DNA from: Nomia melanderi
Lineage: Eukaryota; Arthropoda; Insecta; Hymenoptera; Halictidae
Direction of reading: 5' to 3'
Assembly: GCF_051020985.1 (NCBI RefSeq)
Contig: NC_134999.1
Location: 21,023,660 to 21,087,659, forward strand
DNA: 64,000 nucleotides
Position numbers and translations under genes: made by a program. The notes beneath the pieces were generated by a model. It was not told the DNA's origin. It saw only the letters and a list, made by a program, of their open reading frames with translations, and made no database searches. This document shows positions 49,368 to 62,743 of this stretch, one piece after another (position 1 is the stretch's first letter; every line of letters starts with the position of its first letter).

Positions 49368-52300
49368 CTTATCCCCGTTCCTCTTCGATATACGTGACGC
49401 ACATATATACACGCGTACAGATGCACGAATATATACCGATACTTTTTCCCGTTCGGTTCAATCACTCGCACGGTCCTAGGATCTCTGTTTATAACGTAAA
49501 CGTGCCACAACAAACCCGTCGTAGAAGCGATTCCACGGAGAGGCGCAGCTCACCCAGAAAATCAGGTTAGCTAGGTTAGAATAATCTGGCTGACTAGAAA
49601 CGATGACTAGAAACACGCACGGCTTTCTTAAAATATTTTTCACGTGCGGCGAGCCGTCGATTCGCACTGCTCCGTAGAAGATTCAAATTTAGAAGCGTCG
49701 TATCGGACGGTAAAAAAGCGGGCCGCGCGCCTCGACCAGTTCGCGGTCGAGCCTGAAATAAAGATTTGAGGAAGTCGCGTGGAGAACACGGGAACGAGAG
49801 AAAGAGAAAGAGCGAGAGACCGCGCGAGCGAGAGGCCGCGAGCCACGGAGAGAGCGAGTCAGAGTCCACGGGAAGACCGACACACCACGGAGGGAGCGAG
49901 AGAGAGAGAGAGAGACAGGCCGACCGAGACCGAGCGCGACCGAGAGAGACCGACGAATAGAGAGCGAGAGAGCGAGGCGGCGGCGCAAGGGAGGGGAGCC
50001 TGGCCGTGTCGCACATACCAGTCGGTCCACCTCGCCTCTGAAGTTCGCCTCGGCACGCCGAACTAACGTCGGCGAGGCTCGCCCGTTGATTGGCCCACCG
50101 AGCCACCGACGTCAGACGCCGCACGGCCAATTGGTGTGACGCTATATGCGCCGCGCATGCGCCCCGCAAGCGGCCAGAACAGCCGTGCTGGCATTCCAGC
50201 TTCGACCGCGCGCTCAACGACGTTATTCTCGATTTTCAGCCGGAGGAACTCGACCGGCGAGCGAGCGAATCGTGCTCGCGCTACGATTATTCCAACGAAT
50301 TCGAATGGACTCGAGTCCCGATTCTCGATTCTCGACACTCGCAGCCCGGTTTCCGGTTGCGGCTCGAACCGATACGAACGCATGCTTTCAAATGACCGCG
50401 CATGTGGAGGGAAACCATTTAATCGGTTGTTATTGATTTTTGAATGTTCACTCGGCTGAGTGTCCTTCGTCTTTTGAATGTTAATGTTTAACTCGTTGTT
50501 TATGGTATATTTCCGATTAGGATCACTCATAATATCGGTATGCGTAGGTTAATGTATTTGATAATGTACCGTATAGGTGTTGTTTCCATCATTGGTTTCG
50601 ATGATTGCAAAATAAAAATGAAACGAGTCGTTATCCACGGTAGCGTTAATTGCCGTAATTTTTCATGAATTCGTATCTCGCGACGCGAAGCGCACTACTC
50701 GGCGACTTTCGTTCGACCCTCGCCCACGTGTGTTCCGAACAAATGAATTATTAAAGGAAACGGGCGAAGAATGGGAAAGCGAATCGGTTGGAAACGCACC
50801 GGCGTGTCGCTCGCTACCACGGGTCATTCATAAATGCCGGCTGTGCGGGGCTGTGCATTAAATGGCGTCGGCCGGCCGACGTAAATCGCATCCGTAAAAA
50901 GTTTAGACAGCCGCGCGTAAAAGTGGTGGTACCTTTACACCGTATTAATATTTCGCCGGCCAGAAATAACGCGCGGTTAAAGAATCTAACGAACGTTTTA
51001 CACCGGTCGTGTCGCTACGGTTTCTTAAAGCGTACGACGCCGGATGAAAATTACGATAGCGTTTACAGCCTACCATCTACCGCTCGCCGAACTCTGATCG
51101 TCGATAAGCAACCGATACCGATGCAATAAAACCACAATTAATACCGCGAGAACGTCAGATTTCGGAAATGAAAAATACGCCTGTCGCATAAGGCGAAAGC
51201 ACGGTAGAAATGAGACGCTTCGTATCTAAGCTGTTGGACGTTCAAGCGGTTTCTTGCGTTAGATCGAATACGTCCCGAATGTTTCTTACGGCGAATTTCC
51301 TGCAGAGCACGCCGCTTCGACCATTTCGAAACGCGCCAATGGGAAAGTTCGAATTGTTCGAAGTTCCCCCGATGGGCCGAGTACTCGAATACGCGTCCGT
51401 ATGTCGGTCAAGAGCGAAAAATCGTCCCGTCCCGATCAAAGTTCGCGCGGCCGCCGAGAAGAGAAATTAGAAGACACAGATTGATACCCGGCAATCTTAA
51501 AAATATTCCGATCGATAAGAAAACACTGAAATATTCCAGGGTTCCTCGCGTCCGCGGCGGCATCGGCGAACGAACGGCACGGGGGAAAAGTCAAAGGTGA
51601 AAACGCCAAAATCGAGACCAGCCGAATAACAATGTTCGATACGGGCGTGCGCGCGTGCACACGGTTCGCGAATCCGAAATCCGCTCGAAGCCGGTTCACC
51701 GTGGCCGATTTCCGTCTCGCTTCCGCGTATCAATTATTACCTAAACTACATCGCTTCCCTTCCGGTTGTTAACCTTTACCCGCGTATCGTCGCGGCATCC
51801 GAAATTCGAATGATATTCGAACCGCCCGACGGAACCGATTTAAACATCTGAACACGACAATATGAAGATCGACTTGAACCGAAAGGAACGAGTAAAGAAT
51901 ATCTTTAGGGGCGAAAGCTGTCTAGAAAACTGAAGATCGCGAACGACGGAAATTCACGAAGAACAGAGATTTCCGTCAGACCCTTCGCGGATAAACTCGA
52001 CGAGCCGAGACGTTGGACGTTAACCGGTCAAAACGAGACGGCGGCGACGCTCGCTCGCTCGCTCGCGCGCGCGCGGTTACGTTCCATCAGTTATTCGCGA
52101 GGCATCCGTCCGACAGCTGCTGCGCGAAATGAAATTGAATCGAGGGATCCGCATTCAGCTTCGCTTTGACGCCTTGAATTCGGTTATTTGCGGCGTTATA
52201 TAATATTTCGCGGCGATTCAGGGCTTTTCGCAGCCGAAACCGAACCGCTAGACGCGCGGGCCGGGCTGCGCTCGGCCGCTCGACCGCTCGGATCGATCGG

Positions 52301-53776
52301 TATCTGGGTCGTCAAAAATACCTGTTGTTGTTTCGCTTAAATACATATTTGCCCGCTCATTCATCTCCGTTCTATTCAGCGCGGGGGTGCGAACCGACCG
52401 TTCGTTCCCCCGCCCCTTCTCAATTATTTAATCGTTATTTCGAGTTGGCTCCGCCACGCGTAGGTGACCGAGTATCGATAGCCGCCGAACACGTGACCGA
52501 ATATGTATTGTTTTTATTATACGGAGGGAGAGGTCGACGACCCGTCGCCACTGTGATCCAGACACAGAGAATCTGCTGCACGGTGCTTTATTTTCGACGA
52601 GGCTACGACGGAAGACGGGACGGACTCGAGTCCGGTTCCAACTATTGCAACCTTTTGATCGGCGATTCGGTAATTGGACGGTGAAGAATCGACGTGTTTG
52701 CTTCACGCGCGACGCCACTGCTCGGATTCCGTTTCTGGGATGTTTGTGAGTCCGAGGAATCCCCGCGATCGCGCAGCCCACGCGTGAACAGAGGGTGGCT
52801 GGATACCCAACCCTCCCAGCGACGAACCGTCCCGGTTGTTACCATGTCGGCGACAGAAAGATCTTAGACAAACAATCCGCTCGTCCACGCGGATGAACGT
52901 TACAGTATTGTAGAGGAGCGTCGGAGCTAGGCCTAGCTGTTCGGATAACACTGTTACGTTTATCTAGCTGGAAATTCTCTAGGCGCGTAATATTTAATAC
53001 GCAACGAAACATCAGACGCTGCCCGGGTAGATAGGGCAAGGGACGAATACGAACTCGGCAAGATTTCGATTGAACAAAACTCGATAGCTTATAAGGTACG
53101 ATAAGTTCGAATAGTCGAATTTTCGGGTTTGGTCCACAGGCGGCCGCACTGCTAGTCGGGGCGGATTTTCGTGTTTCCGAGTTCGGTCGGGTAGCGCGGC
53201 ATCGAATCAGCTGCGTGGTCGAGAAAAGGGGAAAAGAGGATGATCCCGGGAGGAGGGTTCTCGTTAGAAAATTATTAGAACGCGAACGCGAGAGAGACCG
53301 ACCGATCGGGCCGGCGTTGGACGCGTGAATCGGGTGGCGCCGACAAAAGATTGAAATATATCTCGCACGGGCGACATCGGCATCAACATCAACGTCAACG
53401 TCGACGTCGCGTGAGCCGTGGAAAAAGACTAACGAGATATTATCCATTAAAGGAGCGCCGATCGTGTTCCATCCGACGAGAGGGGCAAATTGAAGGAGAG
53501 ACAGCCGATACACGCCACCGAACGGAACGGGAACGGCGGGGGAGGAGCACCGCCAGAGATCGAATACTTACTCGATACGAAACCGAGGAAAAACGTCCTG
53601 TCGAATCATCGTCCAGGCGAAAAAAGCTCGACAAGAGCCGGCAATGCCTGTCGATATTTAACGAATTATCCCAGCTGCGGGTAAATATAAATCTACTCCA
53701 GGTCGGATCGTATGTATTATGCATGAGCTGCAATGTAGCTGTCCCCCTACAGAGGTCGGATAACCTAACCCGTCGA

Positions 53777-53848
53777 GAGAGAGAGAAAGAGAGAGCCAGA
53801 TAGATAGATAGATAGAGAGAGAGCGAGAGAGAGCGAGAGAGAGAGAGA
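53777..53848. repeat. GA and TAGA microsatellite
   Basis: GA dinucleotides mixed with four TAGA units. Confidence 0.8.
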
Positions 53849-54357
53849 GCCAGCAGGCAAGTGTTCAATATATCCTAGCCTATCGATCTCGTCGACCGAG
53901 CGCGAAAAGACGCGAGAAACGGGACATAGATAAGTAATTAATATTCCTCGGACGACCAGCGATAAACGCAGATTTCGTTTTCCGTCAAGGGTGTCGTCTC
54001 AAGCGGTTTATACGTGACTGCCGCGCGGCTCATCGTTTCGAAGCTTTTCGACGGAGAATAAACGCGTGTCGTGTATCGAAGCTGATCTTTCAGATTTAGA
54101 AGGAAGAGAGGAAGAAGCGAAAAATCGGTGAGCGATTTTCCGCAACCGGTGTCCGCTCGCCCAGAGGAATGGGTGTTTAGGGTTTCCAATTTTCGACGGA
54201 CGGGGATCAAACTAGACGAGACGGCTCTATCGAACATTTCTGGCGTTCTGCGCGGGGTTCTCCTAATGGAGAACTCCTCGAGAACATCTCGCGTAAGCTG
54301 GCGAGGCTTGAAGCGCGCGACGCGGTCCTGGGAACACTGGCGATCGTCGCCGACGCT

Positions 54358-54588
54358 TTAACCCGTACCACTCTACATAGTTTTGTGATATGTAACTCCT
54401 ACCAATTTTGATAGTAGTCCTACTGAAAATCAACAATGTTATAACATTTCTTAGACCTTTCTCTGCTCAGTACAAACTTCGTATATTTGGAAGATCTAAT
54501 AATCTTAAGGTAGTTCTCTTAAAATTCATTCAAATATTTAATATTAGAACTGGTGCAATATTGGAGCCTACAGAGTTCAAAGGGTTAA
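54358..54588 (+). repeat. Element with GAGTTCAAAGGGTTAA right end
   Basis: The right end GGAGCCTACAGAGTTCAAAG, followed by GGTTAA, matches the reverse complement of 58938-59026. The left end is tentatively placed at TTAACCCGTACC. Confidence 0.5.
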
Positions 54589-57553
54589 CCGATGGAGATT
54601 CTCCTTTTGTTTGAATCATTTCTTGCGTCGAATACCGCCGTTCCTCGTTGATCGGAATCGAAAATCTAACGCTCTTGGGAGCAACGGATGCAAGATTAGA
54701 TACAGACTGACGCAGGAGGATCCAACGAGAGAGAAGACAGCGGATTTTCCTGAGAAAAGGAGGAAAGACGACGCGTCGAGCGTTCCATCGGGATCCAATC
54801 ACGTCGACGCGACGAATGGGGAAGTTTTCGACCGGGAAAATTGAAACCGGGGAAAAATGTCGGTTGTCCCGTCCATCTGCGGAGGAAAAGAGGAATAGAG
54901 GTAGAAGAGGCGGAGGAGAGGACGCGCGGACGGTATCGGTTAAACGTCACGCGACGGACGGGCCGGCTAATCGGCTCGTTGAAACGTAGTTAATCGTAAT
55001 GCCGATTATTTCGCGAATAAGTTACAGGAACCGACGTCTATTTCCGTTTCACTTCGCCCGTCTTACGATCCTGTCATTCTCGGACGCGATTCTATTTACG
55101 AGATGACTGCTCGATCGACCGGGTCACGCGGTTAAAGCCGCGCATCGTCTGCTAATGAAGATCGACTTCCCCGGATTTTCCTGAAGAATTGATGATTCCC
55201 CGTGACCGGTTGCCGCGGCAGACACCGTATCCGACTGTCGTTCGATAACAACTGATTTATTAACGCTCCGACCGCCGGAACGGTCCGAATCGGCCGCCTC
55301 GCAGCTCCAACCGGGAACCTTTCCGAATTTCACGGCTCTCGATTCTCACAACCACAGAACGAAAGGATTATCAGCCTGATCCACGCGTTTCTCCCTCGTA
55401 TCGATACACGTCTAAATATTCCGCCGATCGAAGCGATTTTCCTAACGAAACGATAAGTGAGCTAAGATTCTTCTGGGAAAAGTTGTTGAACGGTAGCTTA
55501 CGTCGGTTAACGTCGGTTTCGCAACGAAAGTAATTGGATGGACAAACTCGAGAATCGCGGGGCGTCCCGTCGAAGGAGAGGAGCAAGATCGACCGGCAGA
55601 ATCGTTGAAATTGAAGCGAGCACCGGCGTATTCGTACCACTGCGAGCGAGTAGTGCCGGCGAACGGCACAGTGTCAGGGTGTATTGGTATCGATCGCGGT
55701 TCTCCAAAGGTATTTGTTACCTGCATTGTTTTTCCTTCGCACCATCGAGCAAAAGGAGACCACGAGGGCCGACATCCCTTTTACACTGCTCCAAGGTATC
55801 CGCGCGTCTAGTTAACCGTTCCCTTTTTCCTCGCTTTTTTTCCCGCTTTCTCCGAAGCAGCCGTGCTCTGCCGCGCCAGCGCATTTTTCACCGACGGTCT
55901 CCGTTACGCGAGTCACGGATCGAACGTTTTCCCGTGCGACCTAAAGGGTTGCAGCTCGCCGTCGCTCGAGTCGATCGTCTCCAGCGAAGCTATACCCGCG
56001 ACTTCACCGCGGTGCCAGGAATCAACTATCCGACGCGACGTCCGTTTATGCTAAACACTTATGCTCGAGATCGGCAAGTACTGGTTCTACGCTTTTCAGA
56101 AGAAAGCCACGCTCGATCGCGTTTGACGCTTTGACCGCCACGTCAACGAAAGTCGGGTGACACCGTTTCTTAAACTTGAACATTCATTTTCGCGGTAACG
56201 TATCGAACGAATCGAATTGTATTGGGTGTACGAGACAGAAAGATAGGCAGTTATTATGGAGAACCTTGACTTTTCAGTTTCTGCTCTCCGCATGCGACTC
56301 AGTCGAAGGAAATGTTCGAATGGATTTTCTTTACTGCGCCGGCTCTAGCGAAGATAAGTGGTACACGTTGGATATAATTATTAACGATTCGTAATTGTTT
56401 TGAAGCCATCCGAAAGCTCCAGCTACCGACGAGCACCGCGGCAGTCGACGTCTCCGAAGTGACGTGCGACGGCAATCGATTGATACACCGGTACTCCCAC
56501 TCGTCGAGAAATTTGGGAAAAAAACCGTTCCACGAGGTGCGGAGGATAAATTTAAAAACGCGAGAGTAACGATCGATCGCTCGGTTACCTTTCCTACCGG
56601 AGGAAAATTCCGGGAAGTCTTTTCGCCGGTTCCACGTGATCGTTTTTTCTCTGAAATTCCGCCTACGTGTTGCGCAACGGTCTCGACGATTGTTCGCAGG
56701 TCCGCGGATCTCCGTGGACGGCACGTGTGCGTCGCCGGGAGAATATAGAATATAATGATAATGCGGAATGTAAAATGTAGAAAACCCCGAAGAATCTTCT
56801 ATCCACCGGCGGAATGCAAAATGAAAATTCAACCGGTTCTAGCGGGCCGATCGGTTCAGGCTGTTCGCTTTTTCTTGCAAAGCTGCTACTCCCCGGCGAG
56901 CAATTACCTCACGAGGAACCTATTAACTCGCCTATACTAATGGGTTCGTTTACCCGATAATAATAATAAGAAGCACGATGAAACATTCCCAACAATCGCG
57001 CGCGTCACTTCACCGCAGCCGAATTCGCGTGTTTCCGAGGATTCGCCGGATGACGCACTCGTGTATCGTGTAACAGTGATTAGTAGCGACGAAGCTGACA
57101 CCCCAGCGAGAGCTTCCGCGCGAACAATCAAACGATATCCCATCGAATGTTATTCAAGATTTACAGGATTCTATTCTTAGGGAAGATTAGTTACGTTACA
57201 TGCCGGTGGCGGTTCTACAAGCTATTAACGAGAAATATTCTGCCTGGTATACCCGGGAAAATTGGAACTTCGGAGTTAATGCATGCATCGTAATATCTTT
57301 CATCGTGCGTAGGACGCTTTACGCTAGAACTACCAAGCATTCGATATAATCGATACGAGACTCTTATAAAAATTATAAGAGTACGTTTTTTTATTTTTCG
57401 CTGATGTTACCACGTACATTAGAATTTTTCAAATCACTTTGGACACCTATCGCTTTTACGCCTGCAGAAATTATTAAACAGCGAAACGTCGTATGTAATT
57501 GAATGAGAATGATAAGTAAATTACTCGTTTCTTCGACTATTCCTCCAACAATG
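54589..57553. other. Upstream region without recognisable genes
   Basis: CpG-rich, no credible coding sequence on either strand. The ends of open frames do not coincide with splice signals or codon-usage change. Near its right edge, at about 57318-57334, lies a possible transposon end containing CTAGAACTACC. Confidence 0.4.
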
Positions 57554-57651
57554 TTAACCCTTCGCGGATTTATTCGAACAAATCAGTTCGTTCGCAACTT
57601 CGTGCTCGAAGCACGAAAGCTTGATGTCGCCAAGATGACGGCGTTCGTCAA

Positions 57652-57898
57652 TTAACCCTTTGCACTCGAAAGTTTCTCACTTGAAATGTTCAATACTTTC
57701 TAACTAGAAGCAGACGAGATTCTTTAAAATGAATTTATTAAGAAATCACACATGAATCAGGGAACTAAAGCTATTTTCTTTCAATATTTCACGTATCGAT
57801 GCAGTATACAAAGGTTAATGGTAAATACCAAGGTTTATAATTTTGCTGTATCAAATCATCTGGCGACTGGGAGTCGCCTCTCGAGTGCTAAGTGTTAA
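57652..57898 (+). repeat. TTAA element, family A, 247 bp
   Basis: Starts TTAACCCTTTGCACTCGAAA and ends CTCGAGTGCTAAGTGTTAA. It aligns along its length with 59027-59271 (TTTCTCACT, ATATTTCACGTA, GACTG.GAGTC). Confidence 0.8.
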
Positions 57899-57935
57899 TA
57901 TTAACTGTTACCAATCACATCAATTAATATTAATA

Positions 57936-58186
57936 TTAACCACTTGCGCTGGCAATAAATTGAGAAACTCGACAGGATCTCGCGCGAATAATTTTGTCTT
58001 CGCATATTATATACAGATACGTACAGAAATGTCGTTTACCAATAATCTTGTACGAAGTAGTAGATTTCCGAACAATCTGGAATATGTAATCCAATAAGAC
58101 TATCGACGTGTACAACATGTGATTGGTAATTTTCGGACAAAACCGTCACGACGCGCGTAACACGTCTTTCCAGCGCAAGTGGTCAA
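57936..58186. repeat. TTAA element with CCACTTGCGCTGG termini
   Basis: TTAACCACTTGCGCTGG at the left and CCAGCGCAAGTGGTCAA at the right form a 17-bp inverted repeat with one mismatch. Length is 251 bp. The interior has no recognisable coding sequence. Confidence 0.75.
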
Positions 58187-58409
58187 CCTCGAAGGGTTAA
58201 AATTGCTAAAAATCTATCCGAGTGTTCAGGACAGGGTAGTTCCAGCGTTAAAAGAGGCGAGCTAAGCCGGGAGTGGACGCAGGGAGGAGAAATATACGTT
58301 TTCCCCTTAAGGAGGAAAGGCTCGAAGGAAAATACCAGGTGGCGGCCAAACCTCCTCGAGGTTTCCCTGCTCTAGCAAACTTTCAGGCCCCTGCGCAACT
58401 GGCCTGTCT

Positions 58410-58437
58410 TGCCTCGCCTCGCCTCGCCTCGCCTGCT

Positions 58438-58469
<32 letters not shown>

Positions 58470-58484
58470 TGTCTATCTATCCCT
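58410..58484. repeat. GCCTC/TGCC/TGTC compound repeat
   Basis: GCCTC pentamers pass into TGCC tetramers and then TGTC/TATC units, a gradual change typical of slippage. Confidence 0.85.
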
Positions 58485-58937
58485 CCGTCAACGACATTCG
58501 AGGTCCAAGCGGCGTCTGTTGCCGTACCGGATATCCGCTCATCCTGGCCGCCGCCTCGGGCCAAGAAACATCTTGTTCCGACGCTGGAAAATCTCGAGCC
58601 GCAGACACTCGCACAGAAAACACGAACACGTGTCGCGCGGCAACAGACTCTCGATAAGCGACTGTGCTCCATCGCAGCCCCCACTTAGCCCTCGTATCAG
58701 ACCGGGAAAGCCTTTCCACCCCTCTCACCCCTTTTCAACGAAAATCCTTCGATCCTATCGTCGGAGAACGACCTCTTCGAGCCTTCCTACAGAGATTAGG
58801 ACAGCTTCCCACGAGGATTTGCTTTTTACACGCTACTCTCGAACCGCGTGTTCCGCGATCCGAGTCTCTAACCCTTCGAACGAGTGCTTCGATAGCTGCG
58901 TCGGGCTTAGTATCCAGAATCGAGAGTATCGAGGAAT

Positions 58938-59026
58938 CTAACCCTTTGAACTCTGTAGGCTCCAATATTGCACCAGTTATGATATTAAATGTTTTAATGA
59001 TTCTTAGAGAAACTACTCTAAAATTA
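58938..59026 (-). repeat. Fragment of the 54358-54588 family
   Basis: CTAACCCTTTGAACTCTGTA, then GGCTCCAATATTGCACCAGTTATGA-like sequence, is the reverse complement of the right end of 54358-54588. It stops abruptly at the family A copy starting at 59027. Confidence 0.65.
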
Positions 59027-59271
59027 TTAGCCCTTTGCACTTGGAAGTTTCTCACTAGAAATATTCAACATTTTTTGACGAGACAACAATGATATTCTTT
59101 GAAGCTAACTCGAAGGGAAATTATAAGCATATTGAGGGACAAAGATATTTATTCCAATATTTCACGTACCGAGGCATTATAGAAAGTTCAACATTAAATA
59201 TCAGATTTTATAGTTTTACCGCGTCAAGTCAAGTGGTGACTGAGAGTCACCTCCTGAGTGCAAAGGGTTAG
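59027..59271 (+). repeat. Element of family A, 245 bp, flanked by TTAG
   Basis: Starts TTAGCCCTTTGCACTTGG and ends CTGAGTGCAAAGGGTTAG. Both flanks are TTAG rather than TTAA, which fits either insertion at a variant target or mutation of both ends. Confidence 0.75.
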
Positions 59272-60452
59272 ATTTTGCACACATCCGAATCTCGTACTAA
59301 GAAGAAAAATGAAAGAGCGAAGAAATGTGGTATTTCTCATTTTCGCTAGAAGTACTACAAAAATTAGTTGCAGTTGCTAATTACAAAACAGCCTGGAGTG
59401 CTAAGGGTTAACACTGGAAGCTACCTGGCACAACCGTCGGTTCAAAGTTTCCTCATAAAAGCTGTGAAGTTACGAAGACTTCGATCGACTTATATTTCAG
59501 TTAAGGTATTACTGAATCAGCGTCATGAATCATTTCCACGTAATTTGGCAGCGAGAGGGCTAGAGTTTCCCCTTCGATTCCTCCCCTTTGACCCCTTCCG
59601 ACTCGATTACGAGCATCGACCGGATTCTCATCCGAATATTATTTTCGCGTAACGTTGCGGCCGTATCGCGAAAGGGTCCGGAATAATCGCGAATAATCGC
59701 GGCGAGAGCAGGCACAAGGTGCCATTTAGCCGAGGCACGTGCGGTCTGCGCACTTGGCACCGGACCAACTCGTCGTAGAATGAGACCAAACGTCCGGAGG
59801 TGACGTCAGCCGGGTGAATCGTATCGCGAGAAAAGAAAAAGCTGCGAGGGGGAGGGCTGCGCGCCGGGCTAACCTCGTTTATTCGGCGGATTGGCGAGCG
59901 AACGGACGAGCGAACGGGCGAACGGCCGATCGACGGACACGGGGGGAGCAGCAGCAGCAACAGGTTCGATCGCTGGCCCGTGGAAACCCTTCCGGTAACC
60001 GACGAAACCCTTGCGGTCGCGAATCCCTCGATCGAGCCGCTTTACGGGCTTAGCCTTTTGTTTCTCTGCGCCAGGAACAACCGACTAATTCCAGAGCCAA
60101 TAATGGACGGTAAATCTTGCCTTCGGATGGACAGCCTTTCATCCGAGCACCGATAACCGGTTTATCTATATTCCATTTCATACATTGTCAAGCAACGCCG
60201 GAGGTTTACCGTTTCTCTCGACGACGCGACGTCTTTGCGCTTCGATTTTTCTATTATTTCCTTGATAGTCGGCTTGTAGGAGATAAAGAGTCGTTGCTGT
60301 TAACCCGTCTTGCTCTATTTTACTAGTAGTACTCTTTAACGCGACTATGTTCTCGTTGAACTCGCATCGATACATATCCGTCATGTTTAGCAAGATTTTC
60401 AGAAAATATTCTTTCAAGATCTTTCCAAACGAAAGAGACGATTTTCTTTGAA

Positions 60453-60649
60453 TTAACACTAGGCCTACAGAGCATTTAATACGATATAACAATAGATTAT
60501 TTTCAGTTTCTTCAGACATTCATTATAGTACTCTAGTGAAACTATTTTCAAAATCATTCCGAGTATTCAATGCTTCGAAGATATCAATAATTGCTCAACA
60601 GAAAAATCGAAACCAGTCATTTTGACTGGTACGGCAGTTCTAGTGTTAA
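60453..60649. repeat. TTAA element, 197 bp
   Basis: Starts TTAACACTAGGCCTAC and ends GCAGTTCTAGTGTTAA. The first ten bases are perfect inverted repeats. A palindrome, CCAGTCATTTTGACTGG, sits just inside the right end. Confidence 0.65.
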
Positions 60650-61279
60650 AAAAGGAATTTCTCGTGGAATAAAGTAGATCGAATCACTACTGTTTGGAGC
60701 GTCTCCTAAGCTTCAAGAGAGTTTTCATTTGAAACGGTTGGTACACGTTCGCGGCGGACGATCGCGATTCGAAAGCGCGGTGCGTCGGTCGCGGACAAAG
60801 CTCGGCTTTGTGGCGTCTTTAAAACAGACAGGAAAAGGAGTGCGAAAGGGTGCAAGACCGATCACTATAACAGTTTCAAGGTGGTCGAGCGGACTGGCTT
60901 GCGGAGGAGCGGATTGATCCTCGCTCACCCTTCGCGCGCGCGAGGCAAAGTTACCCTGAAAATAACTCTCTCGCTGATTACGCGAGGTGAAACGAGGATG
61001 AAACGCGTGTAAAAGAGGCTAGTGAAAGTGCCGAGCTAATCTAACGTGTAAACTACTCTTGGCCTTTAGAATCGAGCCGCGCGCCGCGTTGATTCTTCGC
61101 TCAGAGGGGGAAGAAAAAAAAAAGGGGCTGCGATCCGGAGGAGGTTCGCGACACACCGTGCCGCTGGGAAAATCGCGATCGGGGAGCTGGCGATTCTCCT
61201 AACACTTTCGAGTCTTTTACGACCGTCGAGGTTCGAGTTGCTTCGAACGGGATTCGACACCCTCGGACTCTCGAGCGTC

Positions 61280-61488
61280 TTAACCTTTTGCAGTCGAAAG
61301 TCTCTCATGAGATATAGACGACATTCCTCGGAACTAACCAATGAGAAAGTAAGTTGATAAAAAAGCTGCTTCAATATTTCACAGATCGACGCGTTGTAGA
61401 AAATTTGATATTGTGCATGAAACTTTATAATTTTGTTGTATCATGTTGCGTGGCGAGCGAGAATCACCTCACGAGTCCAAAGGGTTAA
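61280..61488 (+). repeat. TTAA element, family A, 209 bp
   Basis: Starts TTAACCTTTTGCAGTCGAAA and ends CACGAGTCCAAAGGGTTAA. The interior shares CAATATTTCAC and TATAATTTTG.TGTAT with the other family A copies. Confidence 0.7.
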
Positions 61489-61884
61489 AAGTTACCGTTG
61501 CGTTACTGCTAGAGCGGTTACCGTTGCGTCGCGTCGCGTCGATCGTAACGCGTGAGAAAGATTGGACCGCGGTGTACGTGCGTCGCTGCGTACGAGCAAT
61601 TTGGACCGTGATCAAGGTGACCGGCAGAGGCCAGAGGAACGAATACGACGCGAAGATCCACGGCGATCCACATATTCGCCCGATGGATCTCTTCTCTAGA
61701 CTCTCGTACCGTCGCCGATTTAGGCTAGCTTTACGGAACCCGTCAATCTGACGGATATCGAACGTTTGGGACATTATCTCGTAACAATTTGGGTCGATCT
61801 TAATCGGTGCAATTATGCGAGAACGCGTTGTAATTCTATATGGACAAACATGTAATCCCCGTGAATCTAGTGTTAACGCTTCGA

Positions 61885-62126
61885 TTAACACGTTAAGCGC
61901 CATGTCAGCCACTGGTGACTGACGCTTCTGAATGACTAAAAGAACAATCGTAACATACAAGACAATCGATGTGAAATAAAAATGTTTAATAAGGCAACTA
62001 AGTTGATAATAGTGTAACGCAAACGTTGCAACGTCAAACAATTCATAAGTATTCCTACTTTTCTTTGATACAAAAGACAAACTCTACGGGAAACGCTTAA
62101 GATTTTCGTGGCGCTTAACGTGTTAA
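61885..62126. repeat. Second copy of the 2401-2617 TTAA element
   Basis: Reverse orientation relative to the 2401 copy. It begins TTAACACGTTAAGCGCC and ends GGCGCTTAACGTGTTAA. Nearly all of the interior can be aligned by eye, so the two are members of one recently dispersed family. Confidence 0.85.
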
Positions 62127-62707
62127 CGCGTTGGTCGTCGCGGTGGTCACCGGTGACCGGCGCACGCGAACCGGAATAGGTAAGGATCAACGATGGAATC
62201 GGCGAATCGACGAAAACGAGCGAGACTCGATTGGATAACCGCCGGCTCGATCCCCGAGATCGAATACGACGAGATAACCGATGGCTCGATCGACGTGCGA
62301 CGCGTCGCGCGGATCGAGCAGCCGTGCAACATAATCGATCGCGTCACGTGACGAGCTGAACCAGTCAATTACACATCGGTATGACTAACCGCGTGACGCG
62401 ATCGTGTTCTTGGCAAGACGCTGCGATCAAACCTTGACGAACCTAACCGCCGCCGCGCGTCTCGGGCGCGGACCGATCGAGAGGACGGATCCGCGCGATC
62501 CAAATGCGATAATATATTCGCTGGAATATTCGCGGAGAACAAGATGGGGAAGAAAACGTCGCGTATTTCGCGTTCGAACACTCGAGCTGGAAGTCTATGA
62601 AACTTTTCGCCTGAGATGCGACAGAAGAGTCGTTATTTCAATTACTAGCACTATAGTTAATTATATTTCCGGGACACGATCGATCGAATGTTTCTCTGAA
62701 ATATAAC

Positions 62708-62743
<36 letters not shown>

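Larger units (their letters stand above)
43832..54357. other. Mef2 upstream region, no gene seen
   Basis: CpG-rich DNA upstream of the Mef2 coding exons with overlapping random open frames on both strands and several microsatellites. I recognise no protein or RNA. Because a splice acceptor precedes the Mef2 ATG, this is most simply part of a 5' UTR intron and regulatory DNA. Confidence 0.45.
57554..58200. repeat. Composite of nested TTAA elements
   Basis: The outer ends TTAACCCTTCGCGG and CTCGAAGGGTTAA may be one element's inverted termini. Inside lie a family A copy (57652-57898) and a separate element (57936-58186). Further out, CTAGAACTACC at about 57324 and GGTAGTTCCAGCGTTAA ending at 58251 may mark a still larger host element. 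Confidence 0.5.

Noticed and set aside
49594..50217. 207-codon minus-strand frame upstream of Mef2
   Set aside because: Ser/Leu-rich translation of a GA-rich tract; no credible start context or domain.
58273..58941. 222-codon frame containing repeated Ala-Cys-Leu-Pro
   Set aside because: The repeat is translation of the GCCTC/TGCC microsatellite.
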